Assembly: GCA_937879875.1 (NCBI GenBank) | Contig: CALFMN010000024.1 | Location: 7,796 to 71,795 of the forward strand | DNA: 64,000 nucleotides | Reading direction: 5' to 3' | Source of the DNA: an uncultured Chloroflexota bacterium | GTDB taxonomy: Bacteria; Chloroflexota; Dehalococcoidia; CAUJGQ01 | In this document: in pieces, positions 1-9,350 of the stretch | Layout of the letters: each line of letters opens with the position of its first letter | How positions within the stretch are numbered: the stretch's first letter is position 1 | Notes under the pieces: model-generated | The model's input: only the letters and a program-made list of their open reading frames with translations | Databases searched by the model: none | Told to the model about the DNA's origin: nothing | Program-made: the position numbers and the translations under genes

Positions 1-157
1 GCAGCCGCATGGGCAGGCTGCTGGAGTAGTCGCCGTTCTCGGCACGCTGCGGACGCTCGATCAGCACCTCGGGCAGGGTGACGGCGGGGATCTCTCCCTC
101 CCGCTGCGCCGCCGCGGCGGCGTCTCGTACCAGCGTGGCGATCGCGTCCCGAATCAT
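1..157 (-). CDS. argS: Arginyl-tRNA synthetase, N-terminal fragment
   Basis: Reading leftwards from an ATG at 157-155, the frame stays open to the window edge and gives about 52 residues. They begin MIRDAIATLVRDAA and contain LPEVLIERPQRAENGDYSSS. This matches the start of class I arginyl-tRNA synthetases, where a helical additional domain precedes a conserved E-R-P-x-x-x-x-x-G-D-Y/F segment. The enzyme charges tRNA-Arg in the cytoplasm. The catalytic HIGH and KMSKS regions lie outside the window, so the call rests on the N-terminal domain only. The other arg genes here make arginine, and this gene would use it. Confidence 0.75.
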   Translation of the reverse strand, partial: MIRDAIATLVRDAAAAAQREGEIPAVTLPEVLIERPQRAENGDYSSSLPMRL

Positions 158-269
158 GGCTGGCCCTCAAACAAGCTCGCGTGCTCGCGTCCAGCGTACA
201 GGAATGGTGCGATGGGCAGTAGGCATGGCGATGCGCCTTCTGGAGCGTCTCCAGCGTGATCGGGCTGGC

Positions 270-507
270 GGGGCACCTAACCCTGACGGCTTCGCCGTCT
301 GTCCCTTCCCGAAACTGGAAGGGACTCTCGAAGCGTTCCATTGGCTGTGCGAGGGCGGCAGGACCTGGCAGTCCTCGCGGCCCTCGTCTGCGCTACGCCA
401 AAGTCGCCCGACCCGCTCCCGTCGCACGACGTAGGGAACGCTCCAGAAGTCCCTTCCCGGCTCGGGAAGGGACAGCTTTCGCAAGCGAAAGCAGGGTTAG
501 GTGCCCC
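270..507. repeat. Palindromic intergenic repeat, family A copy 1
   Basis: This 238-bp element fills most of the argS-recG gap. Its ends are a perfect 16-bp inverted repeat, GGGGCACCTAACCCTG at the left and its complement at the right. Inside are further inverted C-rich and G-rich blocks (CCCTTCCCG / CGGGAAGGG). A related element lies at 10217-10437 and a shorter one at 20010-20160. No convincing coding frame runs through it. Confidence 0.8.
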
Positions 508-534
508 GCACGGGCACCGTTCCCCGCACTGCCT

Positions 535-3174
535 TCAGTTCGCGTCGCCGGCGCGCTCAGCCAGCGCCGTCACGCGGGCGCGCAGGCCGGCCAACTCTGG
601 CGCCGACAGAAGCGGGTCGCGCGCGACCAGCTCGAGCGCGTCTGCGCGTGCGGCTTCGAGGATCGGCGTGTCGGTGAGCCGCGCCTGACGCAGCGTGGGC
701 AGGCCGCTCTGGCGCGTGCCGAAGTAGTCGCCCGGGCCGCGCAGCTTCAGATCCTCCTCTGCCAGCTTGAACCCGTCTTGTGTTTGCTCCAACAGCTTGA
801 GGCGCGCTCGCGCCTCCTGCGAAGGACTGTCGGAGAGCAGCAGGCAGTAGCTTTGATCGCCGCCGCGGCCGACGCGCCCGCGGAACTGGTGCAACTGCGC
901 CAGTCCGAAGCGCTCGGCGCCCTCGATCAGGATCAGCGTCGCCGCCGGAATATCGATCCCGACTTCGACCACGGCCGTCGAGACCAGGATGTCCGCGTCG
1001 CGGTCGCGGAAGCCGGCCATCACGGCGTCCTTTTCCGCCGGCGACATGCGGCCGTGCAACAGGCTCACGCGCAGATCGGGGAAGACCTCGCTTCGCAGTT
1101 TTTCATACTCCTCCGTTGCGGCCCGTACCTCCAGTGTCTCCGACTCTTCGACCAGCGGGCAGATCACGAACGCCTGAAAGCCGCGGCCGACCTGATCCCT
1201 GATGAAGCGGTAGCCGAAGTCGCGCTGGTGCGGCTCCAGCACGCGTGTCTTCACCGGCTTTCTGCCCGGCGGCAACTCATCGATCACGGAGATGTCGAGG
1301 TCGCCGTAGAGTGAGAGCGCCAGCGTGCGCGGGATCGGCGTGGCGGTCATCACCAGCAGGTGCGTATTCTCGCCCTTCTCTGCAAGGGCGCTGCGCTGCA
1401 TCACGCCGAAGCGGTGCTGTTCGTCCACGATCGTCAGCCCCAGCCGGGCAAAGTTGACCGCCTGCTGAATCAGCGCCTGCGTGCCGATGGCGATGTCCAC
1501 CTCGCCGGCCGCGATCGCGTCTTGAACGTCGCGCTTGGCCCGCGCCCGCAGGCCGCCGCGCAGCAGCCCCAGCCGCAGCGGGCGGTCCAGCCAGTCGACG
1601 CGCGCCTCGATCAGCGGCTCGCCGTTCGTGTCATCATTGGCAGCATGGCCGAAGAGCCGCGCGAGCGTGCGGAAGTGCTGCTCGGCCAGGATCTCGGTGG
1701 GCGCCATCAGCACCGCCTGGCGCTCGTTCACGGTCGCGGCCAGCAACGCCGCCGCGGCGACGACGGTCTTGCCACTGCCGACATCGCCCTCCAGCAGCCG
1801 CGCCATCGGCGTGCCGCGTTCGAGATCGGCAAGGATGCGCTCGACGGCACGCGCCTGCGCGCCGGTGAGCGGGAAGGGCAGGCCCGAGATGAACCGCTCA
1901 CGCATGGCGCCGGCGAAGGGCAGGGGCGCGGTCTGCACGCTGGCGGCGCGACGCGCCTTGCGCGCCACGACGGCAAGCTGCAGCGCCAGCAGCTCGTCGT
2001 AGGCGAGGCGGCGGCGTGCCGTTTCAAGTGCTTCAGCGTCGTCGGGATAGTGCGCCTGGCGGATCGCCGGCGCCAGCTCGCTGTAGCCGTGGCGGCGGCG
2101 AAGCGCCGGCGGCAGCGGATCGTCGAGCTGGCCGGCGCAGAGGTCGAGCGCGCGGCGCACGTAGCCGCGGAGCGCCCGGTTCTGGACGCCTTGCGTCAGC
2201 GGATAGACCGGCACGAGGCGGCCGGTGTGGATCGCCTGATCGAGGTCGCCGCCCTGCTCGATGATCTCCCATTCCGGGTTTTCGAGCTGCTTCTGGCCGT
2301 GGAAGACCGTGATCTTGCCGCTCAGCGTCAGCCGCTGGTTGGTGCGCAGGCTGGCCGCGGGATACGGATTGTTGAAGAAGACCACGCGCAGGTTGCCGGT
2401 TTCGTCGCCGACGATCAGCTCCGTCGATTTGCGCGGGCTCTGCCCGAAGCTCACCAGGCTCGCGCTCCAGACGCGCGCCACGACGGTCTGCGTCTCGCCG
2501 ACCTGCAGGTCGGCCACGCGGGCGACGCGCGAAAAGTCGTCGTGCCGGTGCGGGAAGTGATAGAGCAGATCGCGCACCGTCTCGATCTCAAGCTTGGCCA
2601 GGAGTTCCGCGCGGTTGGCGCCGATGCCGGGGATCGCCGTGACCGGCGAATCGAGCGCCGGTCCGTGCGCCGAAGCCTTACGCGGTCGCGGGCGAGCGGC
2701 CGGCTGCTCAGTCGAGCGTGCCGTCTTTTGCTCCGGTTGCGGCGCGGCGGGGCGCTTTGCCGCGCTGTCTGGCGCAGGGGACACTGCCGGGGGCGCCGCC
2801 GAGCGGCTCTCGCGTGTCGCGGGCATCGGCGCCGCGGGCCTCGGCCTCGCCGCGGCGGGCGCCGGCTGCGGCTTCTCTGGCGGTGAAGGAGCCGCGGCCT
2901 TCGCCAGTGATGGCGCAGGGGCGGCCAGCAGGCGCAGGGCACGCTCGATCCAGTCGCGCCGTTCGGTTTCGGCCAGGTCGGCGTAGCGCCGCCGGCCCAG
3001 CGTCTGCACGACGCCGAGTACGGGGGTGTCACCCGCCGGCTGCTGTGCCAGCAGGTTGCCGAGCAAGCGGTCGAGGCCACCCATCACGGCGCGGTCCTGA
3101 CAGCCGCGCTGCTGCTCGACCATCAGGATGCGCCGCAGCCGTTCTGCCGCCTCGTCGACCGTGAACGCCGCCAC
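535..3174 (-). CDS. recG: ATP-dependent DNA helicase RecG
   Basis: The 879-residue protein is a RecG branch-migration helicase, which remodels stalled forks and Holliday junctions. It shows a helix-hairpin-helix-like IPGIG segment (181-185), an OB-fold wedge domain (about 200-320), Walker A GDVGSGKT (463-470), a DEQH box (584-587), TATPIPRTLAL (610-620) and the late motif GRVGRGGDQSYCLL. It is longer than typical RecG (about 690 residues). The extra length is an N-terminal helical region (1-85) and a Pro/Ala-rich linker (about 86-175). The GTG start directly follows the degV stop codon, so the two genes are probably translationally coupled in a fakA-degV-recG operon. Confidence 0.95.
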   Translation of the reverse strand: MAAFTVDEAAERLRRILMVEQQRGCQDRAVMGGLDRLLGNLLAQQPAGDTPVLGVVQTLGRRRYADLAETERRDWIERALRLLAAPAPSLAKAAAPSPPEKPQPAPAAARPRPAAPMPATRESRSAAPPAVSPAPDSAAKRPAAPQPEQKTARSTEQPAARPRPRKASAHGPALDSPVTAIPGIGANRAELLAKLEIETVRDLLYHFPHRHDDFSRVARVADLQVGETQTVVARVWSASLVSFGQSPRKSTELIVGDETGNLRVVFFNNPYPAASLRTNQRLTLSGKITVFHGQKQLENPEWEIIEQGGDLDQAIHTGRLVPVYPLTQGVQNRALRGYVRRALDLCAGQLDDPLPPALRRRHGYSELAPAIRQAHYPDDAEALETARRRLAYDELLALQLAVVARKARRAASVQTAPLPFAGAMRERFISGLPFPLTGAQARAVERILADLERGTPMARLLEGDVGSGKTVVAAAALLAATVNERQAVLMAPTEILAEQHFRTLARLFGHAANDDTNGEPLIEARVDWLDRPLRLGLLRGGLRARAKRDVQDAIAAGEVDIAIGTQALIQQAVNFARLGLTIVDEQHRFGVMQRSALAEKGENTHLLVMTATPIPRTLALSLYGDLDISVIDELPPGRKPVKTRVLEPHQRDFGYRFIRDQVGRGFQAFVICPLVEESETLEVRAATEEYEKLRSEVFPDLRVSLLHGRMSPAEKDAVMAGFRDRDADILVSTAVVEVGIDIPAATLILIEGAERFGLAQLHQFRGRVGRGGDQSYCLLLSDSPSQEARARLKLLEQTQDGFKLAEEDLKLRGPGDYFGTRQSGLPTLRQARLTDTPILEAARADALELVARDPLLSAPELAGLRARVTALAERAGDAN

Positions 3175-4026
3175 TCAGCTCTCCGCTGGTATTCGCTGCA
3201 CCACAACCGCGCCCACGGCGTTCGGCCCTACGTACGTGCCCACCACCGGGCCGATCCAGCGTACATCGACCGGCACGCCCGGCTGCGCGGCACGGAAGCG
3301 GCGGGCCAGCGCTTCGGCGTCGTTGGCGGCGCCGGTGTGCTGCACGATAATGCGCTCGGCGCCGGGCACTTCGGCAGTCAGCGCGTAGACGCGCTCGATC
3401 CCACGTGCGCGGCTGCGTACGCGGTCGCCGGGAGCTACCTCGCCGTCCTCGACGTGTACGATCGGCTTGAGGTTGAGCAGCGAGCCAAGCAGCGCCCGCG
3501 CCCTGCCGATGCGGCCGCCCTTCTGCAGATATTCAAGTGTGTCCAGCATGATGCTGATGCGGTGGTGCGGCATCAGGGCCTGTGCCGCACTGAGCGCCTG
3601 GTTGAGCGTGCCGCCGTTGCTTGCGATTTCGGCCGCCCGGCGCACCAGCGCTTGCAGGCCGCCGCAGACCGTGGCGCTGTCGAGCGTCTCGATCTGGCAG
3701 CCGGACGGCGGCACACCGGCGCCCAACCGGGCGGCGTTCAGGGTGCCTGAGAGCTTTGCCGAGATGTGGATCGAAAGAATCTCGGTGGCGCCGGAGGCGG
3801 CGAGATCACCGTACACCTCCTGAAAGCGGCCGGCTGAGGGCTGCGAGGTGCGGGGCAAGACCTTGCCGTTCTTGAGACGCGTGTAAAACTCGTCCGGCTG
3901 AATCTCGACGCGATCGAGCAGCGCCTCCTCACCGAAGTACACGGTCAACGGCACAACCGTGACGCCGAGCGCGTCCGCTTCATCCGCATCGAGGTCGGCG
4001 GTGCTGTCGGTGACGATACGCAGCAT
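3175..4026 (-). CDS. DegV family fatty-acid-binding protein (FakB-like)
   Basis: The 283-residue protein has the DegV hallmarks: an N-terminal V-T-D-S-T-A-D segment (residues 5-11), TSQPS (60-64), and S-G-T-L-N-A-A near residue 93. DegV/FakB proteins bind one fatty acid so that the kinase FakA can phosphorylate it. The acyl phosphate then enters phospholipid synthesis. The FakA-like gene lies 50 bp upstream and recG abuts the 3' end, a grouping also seen in Firmicutes. The start is an ATG at 4026. Which fatty acid it prefers cannot be told from sequence. Confidence 0.9.
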   Translation of the reverse strand: MLRIVTDSTADLDADEADALGVTVVPLTVYFGEEALLDRVEIQPDEFYTRLKNGKVLPRTSQPSAGRFQEVYGDLAASGATEILSIHISAKLSGTLNAARLGAGVPPSGCQIETLDSATVCGGLQALVRRAAEIASNGGTLNQALSAAQALMPHHRISIMLDTLEYLQKGGRIGRARALLGSLLNLKPIVHVEDGEVAPGDRVRSRARGIERVYALTAEVPGAERIIVQHTGAANDAEALARRFRAAQPGVPVDVRWIGPVVGTYVGPNAVGAVVVQRIPAES

Positions 4027-4076
4027 AGCGGCTCCGTGCTCTTCCGCGCTCTAATCAGGCCGGTGCCGTGCTGCGG

Positions 4077-5780
4077 CTACTCCAGCGCGGCAATAAAGTC
4101 GTAGTGCGGCTGCCCGCCGGCAACCACCTGTACGTCGAGGGCTTGCAGCCGCGCGCTGATCTGCTCGGCCGCCGCGTCGGCGTCCTGTCGGGTGACACTG
4201 GCGCCGTAGTACAGCGTCAGGGCAGCGCCCGCCTCTGGCGCCAGTTGCTCGATCGCTGCCAGCAGTGCGCCGGCGCTGCTTTCAGCAGCCGTGGTGAGCC
4301 GCCCATCGACCAGCGCGATCGGTTGTCCGCGCGCCAGCTCAACGCCGTTCAGCCGGGTCGCTCGCGCCGCGCGTGTGACCTCGATCGAGCGCACCGCGTG
4401 CTGCGCGGTCCGCATCGCCTCGGCGTTCTGGTCGAGCGAACGGTCCGCCTGGAACATCGCCAGCACGGCGATGCCCTGCGCGGCCGAGCGCGTCGGCAGC
4501 ACGACGGCGCGCCTGTCCGAAAGCGCTGCGGCCTGTTCGGCGGCGAGCACGACGTTCTTGTGATTCGGCAGCACGATTACATTCTCTGCCGGCGCGGCGC
4601 GGATCGCGGCGAGTATTTCGTCCACCGAGGGATTTGCTGTGGCGCCGCCGGCCACGATGCCGGACGCGCCCAGGCTGCGGGCCACGTCGGCGAGTCCGCT
4701 GCCGGCGAGCACCGCGACCACTGCCGTCTGTTGGCCTTGCTGGCCGGCCTCGCTCGCCGGCTGCTCGGGCGTCACGGCCGGCGGTAGTGTGGCGTGCGCG
4801 GCAAAACGCTCGAACTGCGCCTGCATGTTTTCGATCGAGATCTGCGTCAGTGAGCCGTGTGCGATGCCGAGACTCAGCACCGCGCCCGGATCGCCGGTAT
4901 GGACATGGACGCGCACGCGATCCGCGTCGGATGCGAGGACCAGCGAATCGCCCAACCGTTCGAGGGCCGTTCGCAGCGCTTCGAGCGGCAGCGGCGCGGG
5001 ACGCAGCATGAACTGCGTGCAGTAGCCGAAGCCGCTGTGGTCCGCTTCGCCACCCGCGCGCGCGGCCTCGAGCCAGGCCTTGTCCGGAGTGGCCGGCGTG
5101 TGGAGCGGCGCGGGAAGCGGCGATCCGCTTAGCCCTGCGACGGCGCCCTCCAGCAGCACCACCAGACCGAGGCCGCCCGCGTCCACCACGCCCGCCTCGC
5201 GCAGGACCGGCAGCAGTTGCGGCGTGCGTTCCAGCGCCGCGCGGGCGCCTGCCACGGCGGCCTCCAACACGGCCGCCGGCTCCGCTGCCGCCGCGCCCTG
5301 CGCCGCCGCGGCCGCCTCGCGCGCCACGGTCAGGATCGTGCCCTCCGCGGGCTCGCGCAGCGCGCCGCGCGCGCGCGCGGCGGCGCGAGCCAGTGCCGCG
5401 GCAAGCAACCGGCCATCGATTTCCGCGGCGCCCGCGGTTGCCTCGGCAAAGCCGCCGAACCACTGCGAAAGGATGACGCCCGAGTTGCCGCGGGCGCTGA
5501 CGAGCGCGGCATGCGCGATGCGGCCGGCAACGTCTGCGGCCGAAGCGCAAGCAGAGGCGTCTGCCGCAGCCAATGCGTCGCGCAGCGTGCCGGCCATGTT
5601 CGAGCCCGTGTCGCCGTCGGGCACCGGGTAGACGTTGATCGCGTCGATCGCCTGCGCATTGCGGCCGAGCCAGGCCGAGGCGCTCGCGAACGCCCGCAGC
5701 AGATCATCGCCGTTCAACAGGCGGACTCGCGGCGGGCTGGGTTTTGCCTTCGAGCCGCGGGGCGCGGCGCGGCTGGTCAA
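4077..5780 (-). CDS. fakA: Fatty acid kinase FakA-like (DAK2/DhaL domain)
   Basis: The 567-residue protein has an N-terminal DhaL-type kinase domain with N-V-Y-P-V-P-D-G-D-T-G-S-N-M (residues 49-62, the Asp residues that hold Mg-ATP) and A-R-G-N-S-G-V-I-L-S-Q (96-106). Middle and C-terminal FakA-type domains follow. The architecture is that of YloV/FakA, which phosphorylates fatty acids held by DegV/FakB partners, and such a partner is the next gene. I chose the TTG at 5780 because GGAGG lies nine bases upstream. The gene is divergent from rpmB, as is common in Gram-positive-type genomes. Confidence 0.88.
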   Translation of the reverse strand: MTSRAAPRGSKAKPSPPRVRLLNGDDLLRAFASASAWLGRNAQAIDAINVYPVPDGDTGSNMAGTLRDALAAADASACASAADVAGRIAHAALVSARGNSGVILSQWFGGFAEATAGAAEIDGRLLAAALARAAARARGALREPAEGTILTVAREAAAAAQGAAAAEPAAVLEAAVAGARAALERTPQLLPVLREAGVVDAGGLGLVVLLEGAVAGLSGSPLPAPLHTPATPDKAWLEAARAGGEADHSGFGYCTQFMLRPAPLPLEALRTALERLGDSLVLASDADRVRVHVHTGDPGAVLSLGIAHGSLTQISIENMQAQFERFAAHATLPPAVTPEQPASEAGQQGQQTAVVAVLAGSGLADVARSLGASGIVAGGATANPSVDEILAAIRAAPAENVIVLPNHKNVVLAAEQAAALSDRRAVVLPTRSAAQGIAVLAMFQADRSLDQNAEAMRTAQHAVRSIEVTRAARATRLNGVELARGQPIALVDGRLTTAAESSAGALLAAIEQLAPEAGAALTLYYGASVTRQDADAAAEQISARLQALDVQVVAGGQPHYDFIAALE

Positions 5781-5946
5781 GGGTCTTTGCCTCCGGGCAG
5801 GCGAACGCCGCCGCGCTTGCCGGGCCCGGCGGCGTCTGCTAGCATTTTCATGCCGCTTCGTACTGGTCGTTGTGCAAATTGTATCGGTGCGCTGGAAGTG
5901 GCGTCAAAGTCGCGGCGCCGCGAGCGCTGCCGTACGAGGGTGGTCT

Positions 5947-6171
5947 GTGGCTGCTGGCAAATGCGACATCTGCGGCAAGCATACGATGTTCGGCCGCAAC
6001 ATCCGGCATCAGCACGGCGGCGGCTGGTTCCGCAAGGCGCCCGAGACGCCGCGCACCTTCAAGCCGAATGTGCACAAGCAGGTGATCGTCACCGCCGGCG
6101 GACCCGTACGCGTCAATATCTGCACGCGCTGCCTGCGCACCACGTCGAAGTCGCCGAAGGTCCGCACGTAG
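5947..6171 (+). CDS. rpmB: 50S ribosomal protein bL28
   Basis: This 74-residue protein begins MAAGKCDICGKHTMFG and ends in a basic tail. Two CxxC pairs (C6/C9 and C59/C62) mark the zinc-binding form of bL28, a large-subunit ribosomal protein. The GTG at 5947 is chosen because it gives the family N-terminus and is preceded by GAGGGTGG. The frame is open much further upstream, but that extension has no bL28 similarity. The gene stands alone on this strand, facing away from fakA. Confidence 0.93.
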   Translation: MAAGKCDICGKHTMFGRNIRHQHGGGWFRKAPETPRTFKPNVHKQVIVTAGGPVRVNICTRCLRTTSKSPKVRT

Positions 6172-6332
6172 AACGCAGTCGGCATTCAGCATAGTCCGCA
6201 AAGCGGCGATCGGTCCGGTGCGACGACTCAGGCGTGGGCCTCCAGATAACTCGATTCCGTTCACGCAGAGTGGCGCGCGGGCAGGCCGGCGCGGACATCG
6301 TCCCACGCCGGCCCGTGCGTTTCCGGACTCGG

Positions 6333-6920
6333 TTACTGTACCTGGCTCAAAGGGCCGGCGTTGTCCGGGAAGTTCGCCGTGTTCAGCACCTGAATGCCTG
6401 CGTGCTGCTCGCCATTGAACGGCGTCACCACCGGCGCGGCCTTGCCGGGCTCGCAGCCCAGGTCGAAGGGCACCTGCGGGTCGTTGAACCACAGGCCGAG
6501 ATGGTACATGTGCGTCGGCGCGAACGTGGTCGTCGGCCCGCCGGTCGAGACGGCGAAGGTCTCGACGTTGAAGCGTCCCACAACCTCGACGTGGCCCTGG
6601 CCGCTGCTATCGGTTTCCAGGTCGGACTGATACCAGGCGACGCCGAACGGCTTGTTCGGCAATTCGGTGACGAAGAAGTCGAAATCGGTGTTGGCCGGCA
6701 GGCCGGAGACATCGAGCTTCATTACTTCGACTACACCCTGCGAAACGATGGTGACGTGCCCCACGGCGTTGGGCAGGCAGGACGAGATGCCCGGGCTGGC
6801 GATCATATCGAAGCGGGCGAAGGGCTGCGAGGCGAAGGCATGCGTACCAAGCAGGGTTGCGGTCCCCACCGCGAAGGCCAGAGCACCGAGACGGACGGCG
6901 GATCGGAACGAACGCGGCAT
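6333..6920 (-). CDS. Secreted protein of unknown function
   Basis: The 195-residue product starts at the ATG at 6920, preceded by GAGGAGGTG. It has a clear Sec-type signal peptide: a basic start (MPRSFRSAVR), a hydrophobic core, then an A-F-A-S cleavage region near residue 30. The mature part is rich in beta-forming residues and lacks internal repeats. I recognise no enzyme motif and assign no function. It lies 156 bp downstream of rpe and may be a separate unit. Confidence 0.65.
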   Translation of the reverse strand: MPRSFRSAVRLGALAFAVGTATLLGTHAFASQPFARFDMIASPGISSCLPNAVGHVTIVSQGVVEVMKLDVSGLPANTDFDFFVTELPNKPFGVAWYQSDLETDSSGQGHVEVVGRFNVETFAVSTGGPTTTFAPTHMYHLGLWFNDPQVPFDLGCEPGKAAPVVTPFNGEQHAGIQVLNTANFPDNAGPLSQVQ

Positions 6921-7076
6921 GAAGCACCTCCTCGAATGGAGCGACCCATGTGGGTCGCTGCTACAAGGGGTACGGAGCCACCGGAAGGCGACGATCTTCG
7001 GAGTGTTCGCCCCTTCACACGCAGGCTGTGAACTCGACGACACGGACTTGCCGGATGCCCATCGCTGCCATGCCGC

Positions 7077-7772
7077 TCACAGCGTGTGTTGCGTTGCCGC
7101 GGCGACAACCGCGCGTAGCCGTTGAATTGCGGCGGGAATGCCCTCCGCGGCGCCGAAGATGGCGGTGCCGGCGACGAGCACGGTAGCCCCCGCCGTCACG
7201 CAGGCCGCCGCCGTCTCGTGATCGACGCCGCCATCCACTTCCAGTTCGGCTTTGCTGCCGGCGGCGTCGAGCAGGCGCCGCGCCTCGCGCAGCTTCGGCA
7301 GCGCCAGCGGCAGGAACTGCTGACCGCCCCAGCCGGGATTGATGCTCATCACCAGCAAGAGGTCGAGGTCTCGCACGATCCATTGCACCGCGTCGAGCGG
7401 CGTGGCGGGATTAATCGCGACGCCGGCACGCATGCCGGCCTGCTTGATGTCGTGCACGATGCGATGCAGATGGGCGCTCGCCTCGGCGTGAATCGTCAGC
7501 AGGCTCGCGCCGGCGTCGGCGAAGGCGCGAATCTGGCGCTCCGGCTCGACGATCATCGCGTGCAGGTCGATCGGCAGCGCCGTGCTGCGCTTCACGGCCG
7601 CGGCGATCAGCGGACCGAAGGTCAGGTTCGGCACGAACTGGCCATCCATCGCGTCGACGTGCACCCAGTCGGCGCCGGCCTGCTCGATCGCGCGCACCTG
7701 CTCGCCCAGCCGCGCGAAGTCGGCCGCGAGGATCGACGGCGCGATCTTTATGCTGCTAGCGTCTGCGGCCAC
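7077..7772 (-). CDS. rpe: Ribulose-phosphate 3-epimerase
   Basis: The 231-residue protein interconverts ribulose-5-phosphate and xylulose-5-phosphate in the pentose phosphate pathway. It has the TIM-barrel signature set: I-A-P-S-I-L-A-A-D (10-18), H-V-D-A-M-D-G-Q-F-V-P-N (38-49, with a catalytic Asp and metal ligands), the S-I-N-P-G-W-G-G-Q-Q-F loop that closes over the phosphate, and a late E-V-D-G-G-V segment. Length is normal. The GTG start at 7772 lies inside the end of argH, a 17-base overlap that suggests coupled translation. Confidence 0.95.
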   Translation of the reverse strand: MAADASSIKIAPSILAADFARLGEQVRAIEQAGADWVHVDAMDGQFVPNLTFGPLIAAAVKRSTALPIDLHAMIVEPERQIRAFADAGASLLTIHAEASAHLHRIVHDIKQAGMRAGVAINPATPLDAVQWIVRDLDLLLVMSINPGWGGQQFLPLALPKLREARRLLDAAGSKAELEVDGGVDHETAAACVTAGATVLVAGTAIFGAAEGIPAAIQRLRAVVAAATQHTL

Positions 7773-9300
7773 CGCCGCCCCTCCCGCCGGCGGGCGGCGG
7801 CTCCTGCATCGCCGCGGCGGCGCGCAGGATCAGGTCCTGCATCTCGTCCAGATCAGGCGGGTTCAGCCACTCCCGCGCCGTTGCGATCTGCTCGCGCACC
7901 CGCTGCCGCGCCGTGCCGCCGACGGTATCGCGGCCGTCGATCGCCGTGTCGAGGTTGATCTCGAGCACGGACTGGTCGAACAGGTTCGAGAACTGGCGAT
8001 ATTCCTCCAGCGTGAGGTCGGGGAAGTCCTTCTGCTGCGCCTCGGCGTAGCGCACGAGCTTGCCGACGATTTCATGCGCCTGGCGGAACGGCAGACCCTT
8101 GCGCACCAGATAATCGGCGATGTCGGTGGCGAGCGCGTAGCCGGCGGCCACCGCCTCACGCAGGCGCGCTTTGTGCCAGGTGATCGTGGGCAGCATCGCC
8201 GCGAAGATCTCCAGCGTCGGCACCAGCAGAGCCACGCTTTGCAGAAAGGGGCCTTTGTCCTCCTGCAGGTCGCGGTTGTAGGTCAGCGGCAGCGCCTTCA
8301 TCAGCGCGAAGGCCGAGACCATGTTGCCGTAGACGAGCGCGGTGCGCCCGCGCGCCAACTCGGCGATGTCCGGGTTCTTCTTCTGCGGCATGATGCTGGA
8401 GCCGGTCGCGTAGGCGTCGTCGAGCGTGATGAAGCCGAATTCGCGCGTGGACCAGAGGATGATCTCCTCCGCCAGCCGCGAGACGTGCATCATGCAGATC
8501 GCGGCGGCGGCGTGGAACTCGAGCACAAAGTCGCGGTCGGAGACGGCGTCCATGCTGTTGCCGGAGACGCGATCGAAGCCCAGTTCGTTGGCGGTGAAGT
8601 CGCGGTCGAGCGGATAGGGCGAGCCGGCGAGGGCGCCGCTGCCCAGCGCGAGCACGTTGGCGCTCTCGACCACGGCCCAGAAGCGATCCGCGTCGCGTGA
8701 GAACATCTCGAAGTAGGCCAACAGGTGGTGGGCGAGCAGCACCGGCTGTGCGAGTTGCAGGTGCGTGTAGCCCGGCATCACCGTGTCGATGTGCTGCTCG
8801 GCCAGGTCGACAAGCACCTTGATCAGGTCGTTGAGCTTCTCGACCACCATCTCGGCCGTGTCGCGCACGAGCATGCGAAAGTCGTTGACCACCTGGTCGT
8901 TGCGCGAGCGGGCCGTGTGCAGCCGGCCGGCAGGGGCGCCGATGCGCCGCTCCAGCTCGGACTCCACGTTCATGTGCACGTCTTCCTGCTCCGGCTTGAG
9001 CTGGAAAGCGCCGGACTCGGCGTCGGCCGCGATCGCCGCAAGCCCGCGCTCGATCGCGGCGGCGTCCGCCGCGGGAATAATGCGCTGCTGCCCGAGCATC
9101 GCCGCGTGGGCGCGCGAGCCCTCGATATCGAACGGCAGCAGCGCCGCGTCCTGCTCGATCGACGAGGTGTACTCCTCGACCAGCGGAGCCATGCCGCGCT
9201 CAAAACGGCCGGCGTGCAGGATGCTGCCCGCGCGCGGCTCGCCGGCGGGCGGACCTCCGCGAGCGTTCTGGCGCTTCGGTCCCGGTTTCTTCGCCATCAT
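7756..9300 (-). CDS. argH: Argininosuccinate lyase
   Basis: The 514-residue protein catalyses the last step of arginine synthesis, splitting argininosuccinate into arginine and fumarate. It carries the fumarase/aspartase superfamily signature GSSIMPQKKNP and the T-A-R-S-R-N-D-Q-V and G-Y-T-H-L-Q-L-A-Q-P segments. It is longer than usual (about 460) because of a basic N-terminal extension of about 25 residues and a Gly/Arg-rich tail overlapping rpe. Two ATGs (9300, 9297) are possible starts. It lies apart from the argCJBD cluster, behind a HAD hydrolase. argG and argF are not in this window. Confidence 0.95.
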   Translation of the reverse strand: MMAKKPGPKRQNARGGPPAGEPRAGSILHAGRFERGMAPLVEEYTSSIEQDAALLPFDIEGSRAHAAMLGQQRIIPAADAAAIERGLAAIAADAESGAFQLKPEQEDVHMNVESELERRIGAPAGRLHTARSRNDQVVNDFRMLVRDTAEMVVEKLNDLIKVLVDLAEQHIDTVMPGYTHLQLAQPVLLAHHLLAYFEMFSRDADRFWAVVESANVLALGSGALAGSPYPLDRDFTANELGFDRVSGNSMDAVSDRDFVLEFHAAAAICMMHVSRLAEEIILWSTREFGFITLDDAYATGSSIMPQKKNPDIAELARGRTALVYGNMVSAFALMKALPLTYNRDLQEDKGPFLQSVALLVPTLEIFAAMLPTITWHKARLREAVAAGYALATDIADYLVRKGLPFRQAHEIVGKLVRYAEAQQKDFPDLTLEEYRQFSNLFDQSVLEINLDTAIDGRDTVGGTARQRVREQIATAREWLNPPDLDEMQDLILRAAAAMQEPPPAGGRGGGGRRR

Positions 9301-9350
9301 GCACCTCGAATCTGTGCCGGCTCGCGCCTCGGTCGGGTCCGCGGTGGGCT

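Noticed and set aside
1360..2886. Long rightward open frame opposite recG
   Set aside because: It is a high-GC antisense shadow. The product is Arg/Ala-rich with no family features, and recG motifs are complete on the other strand.
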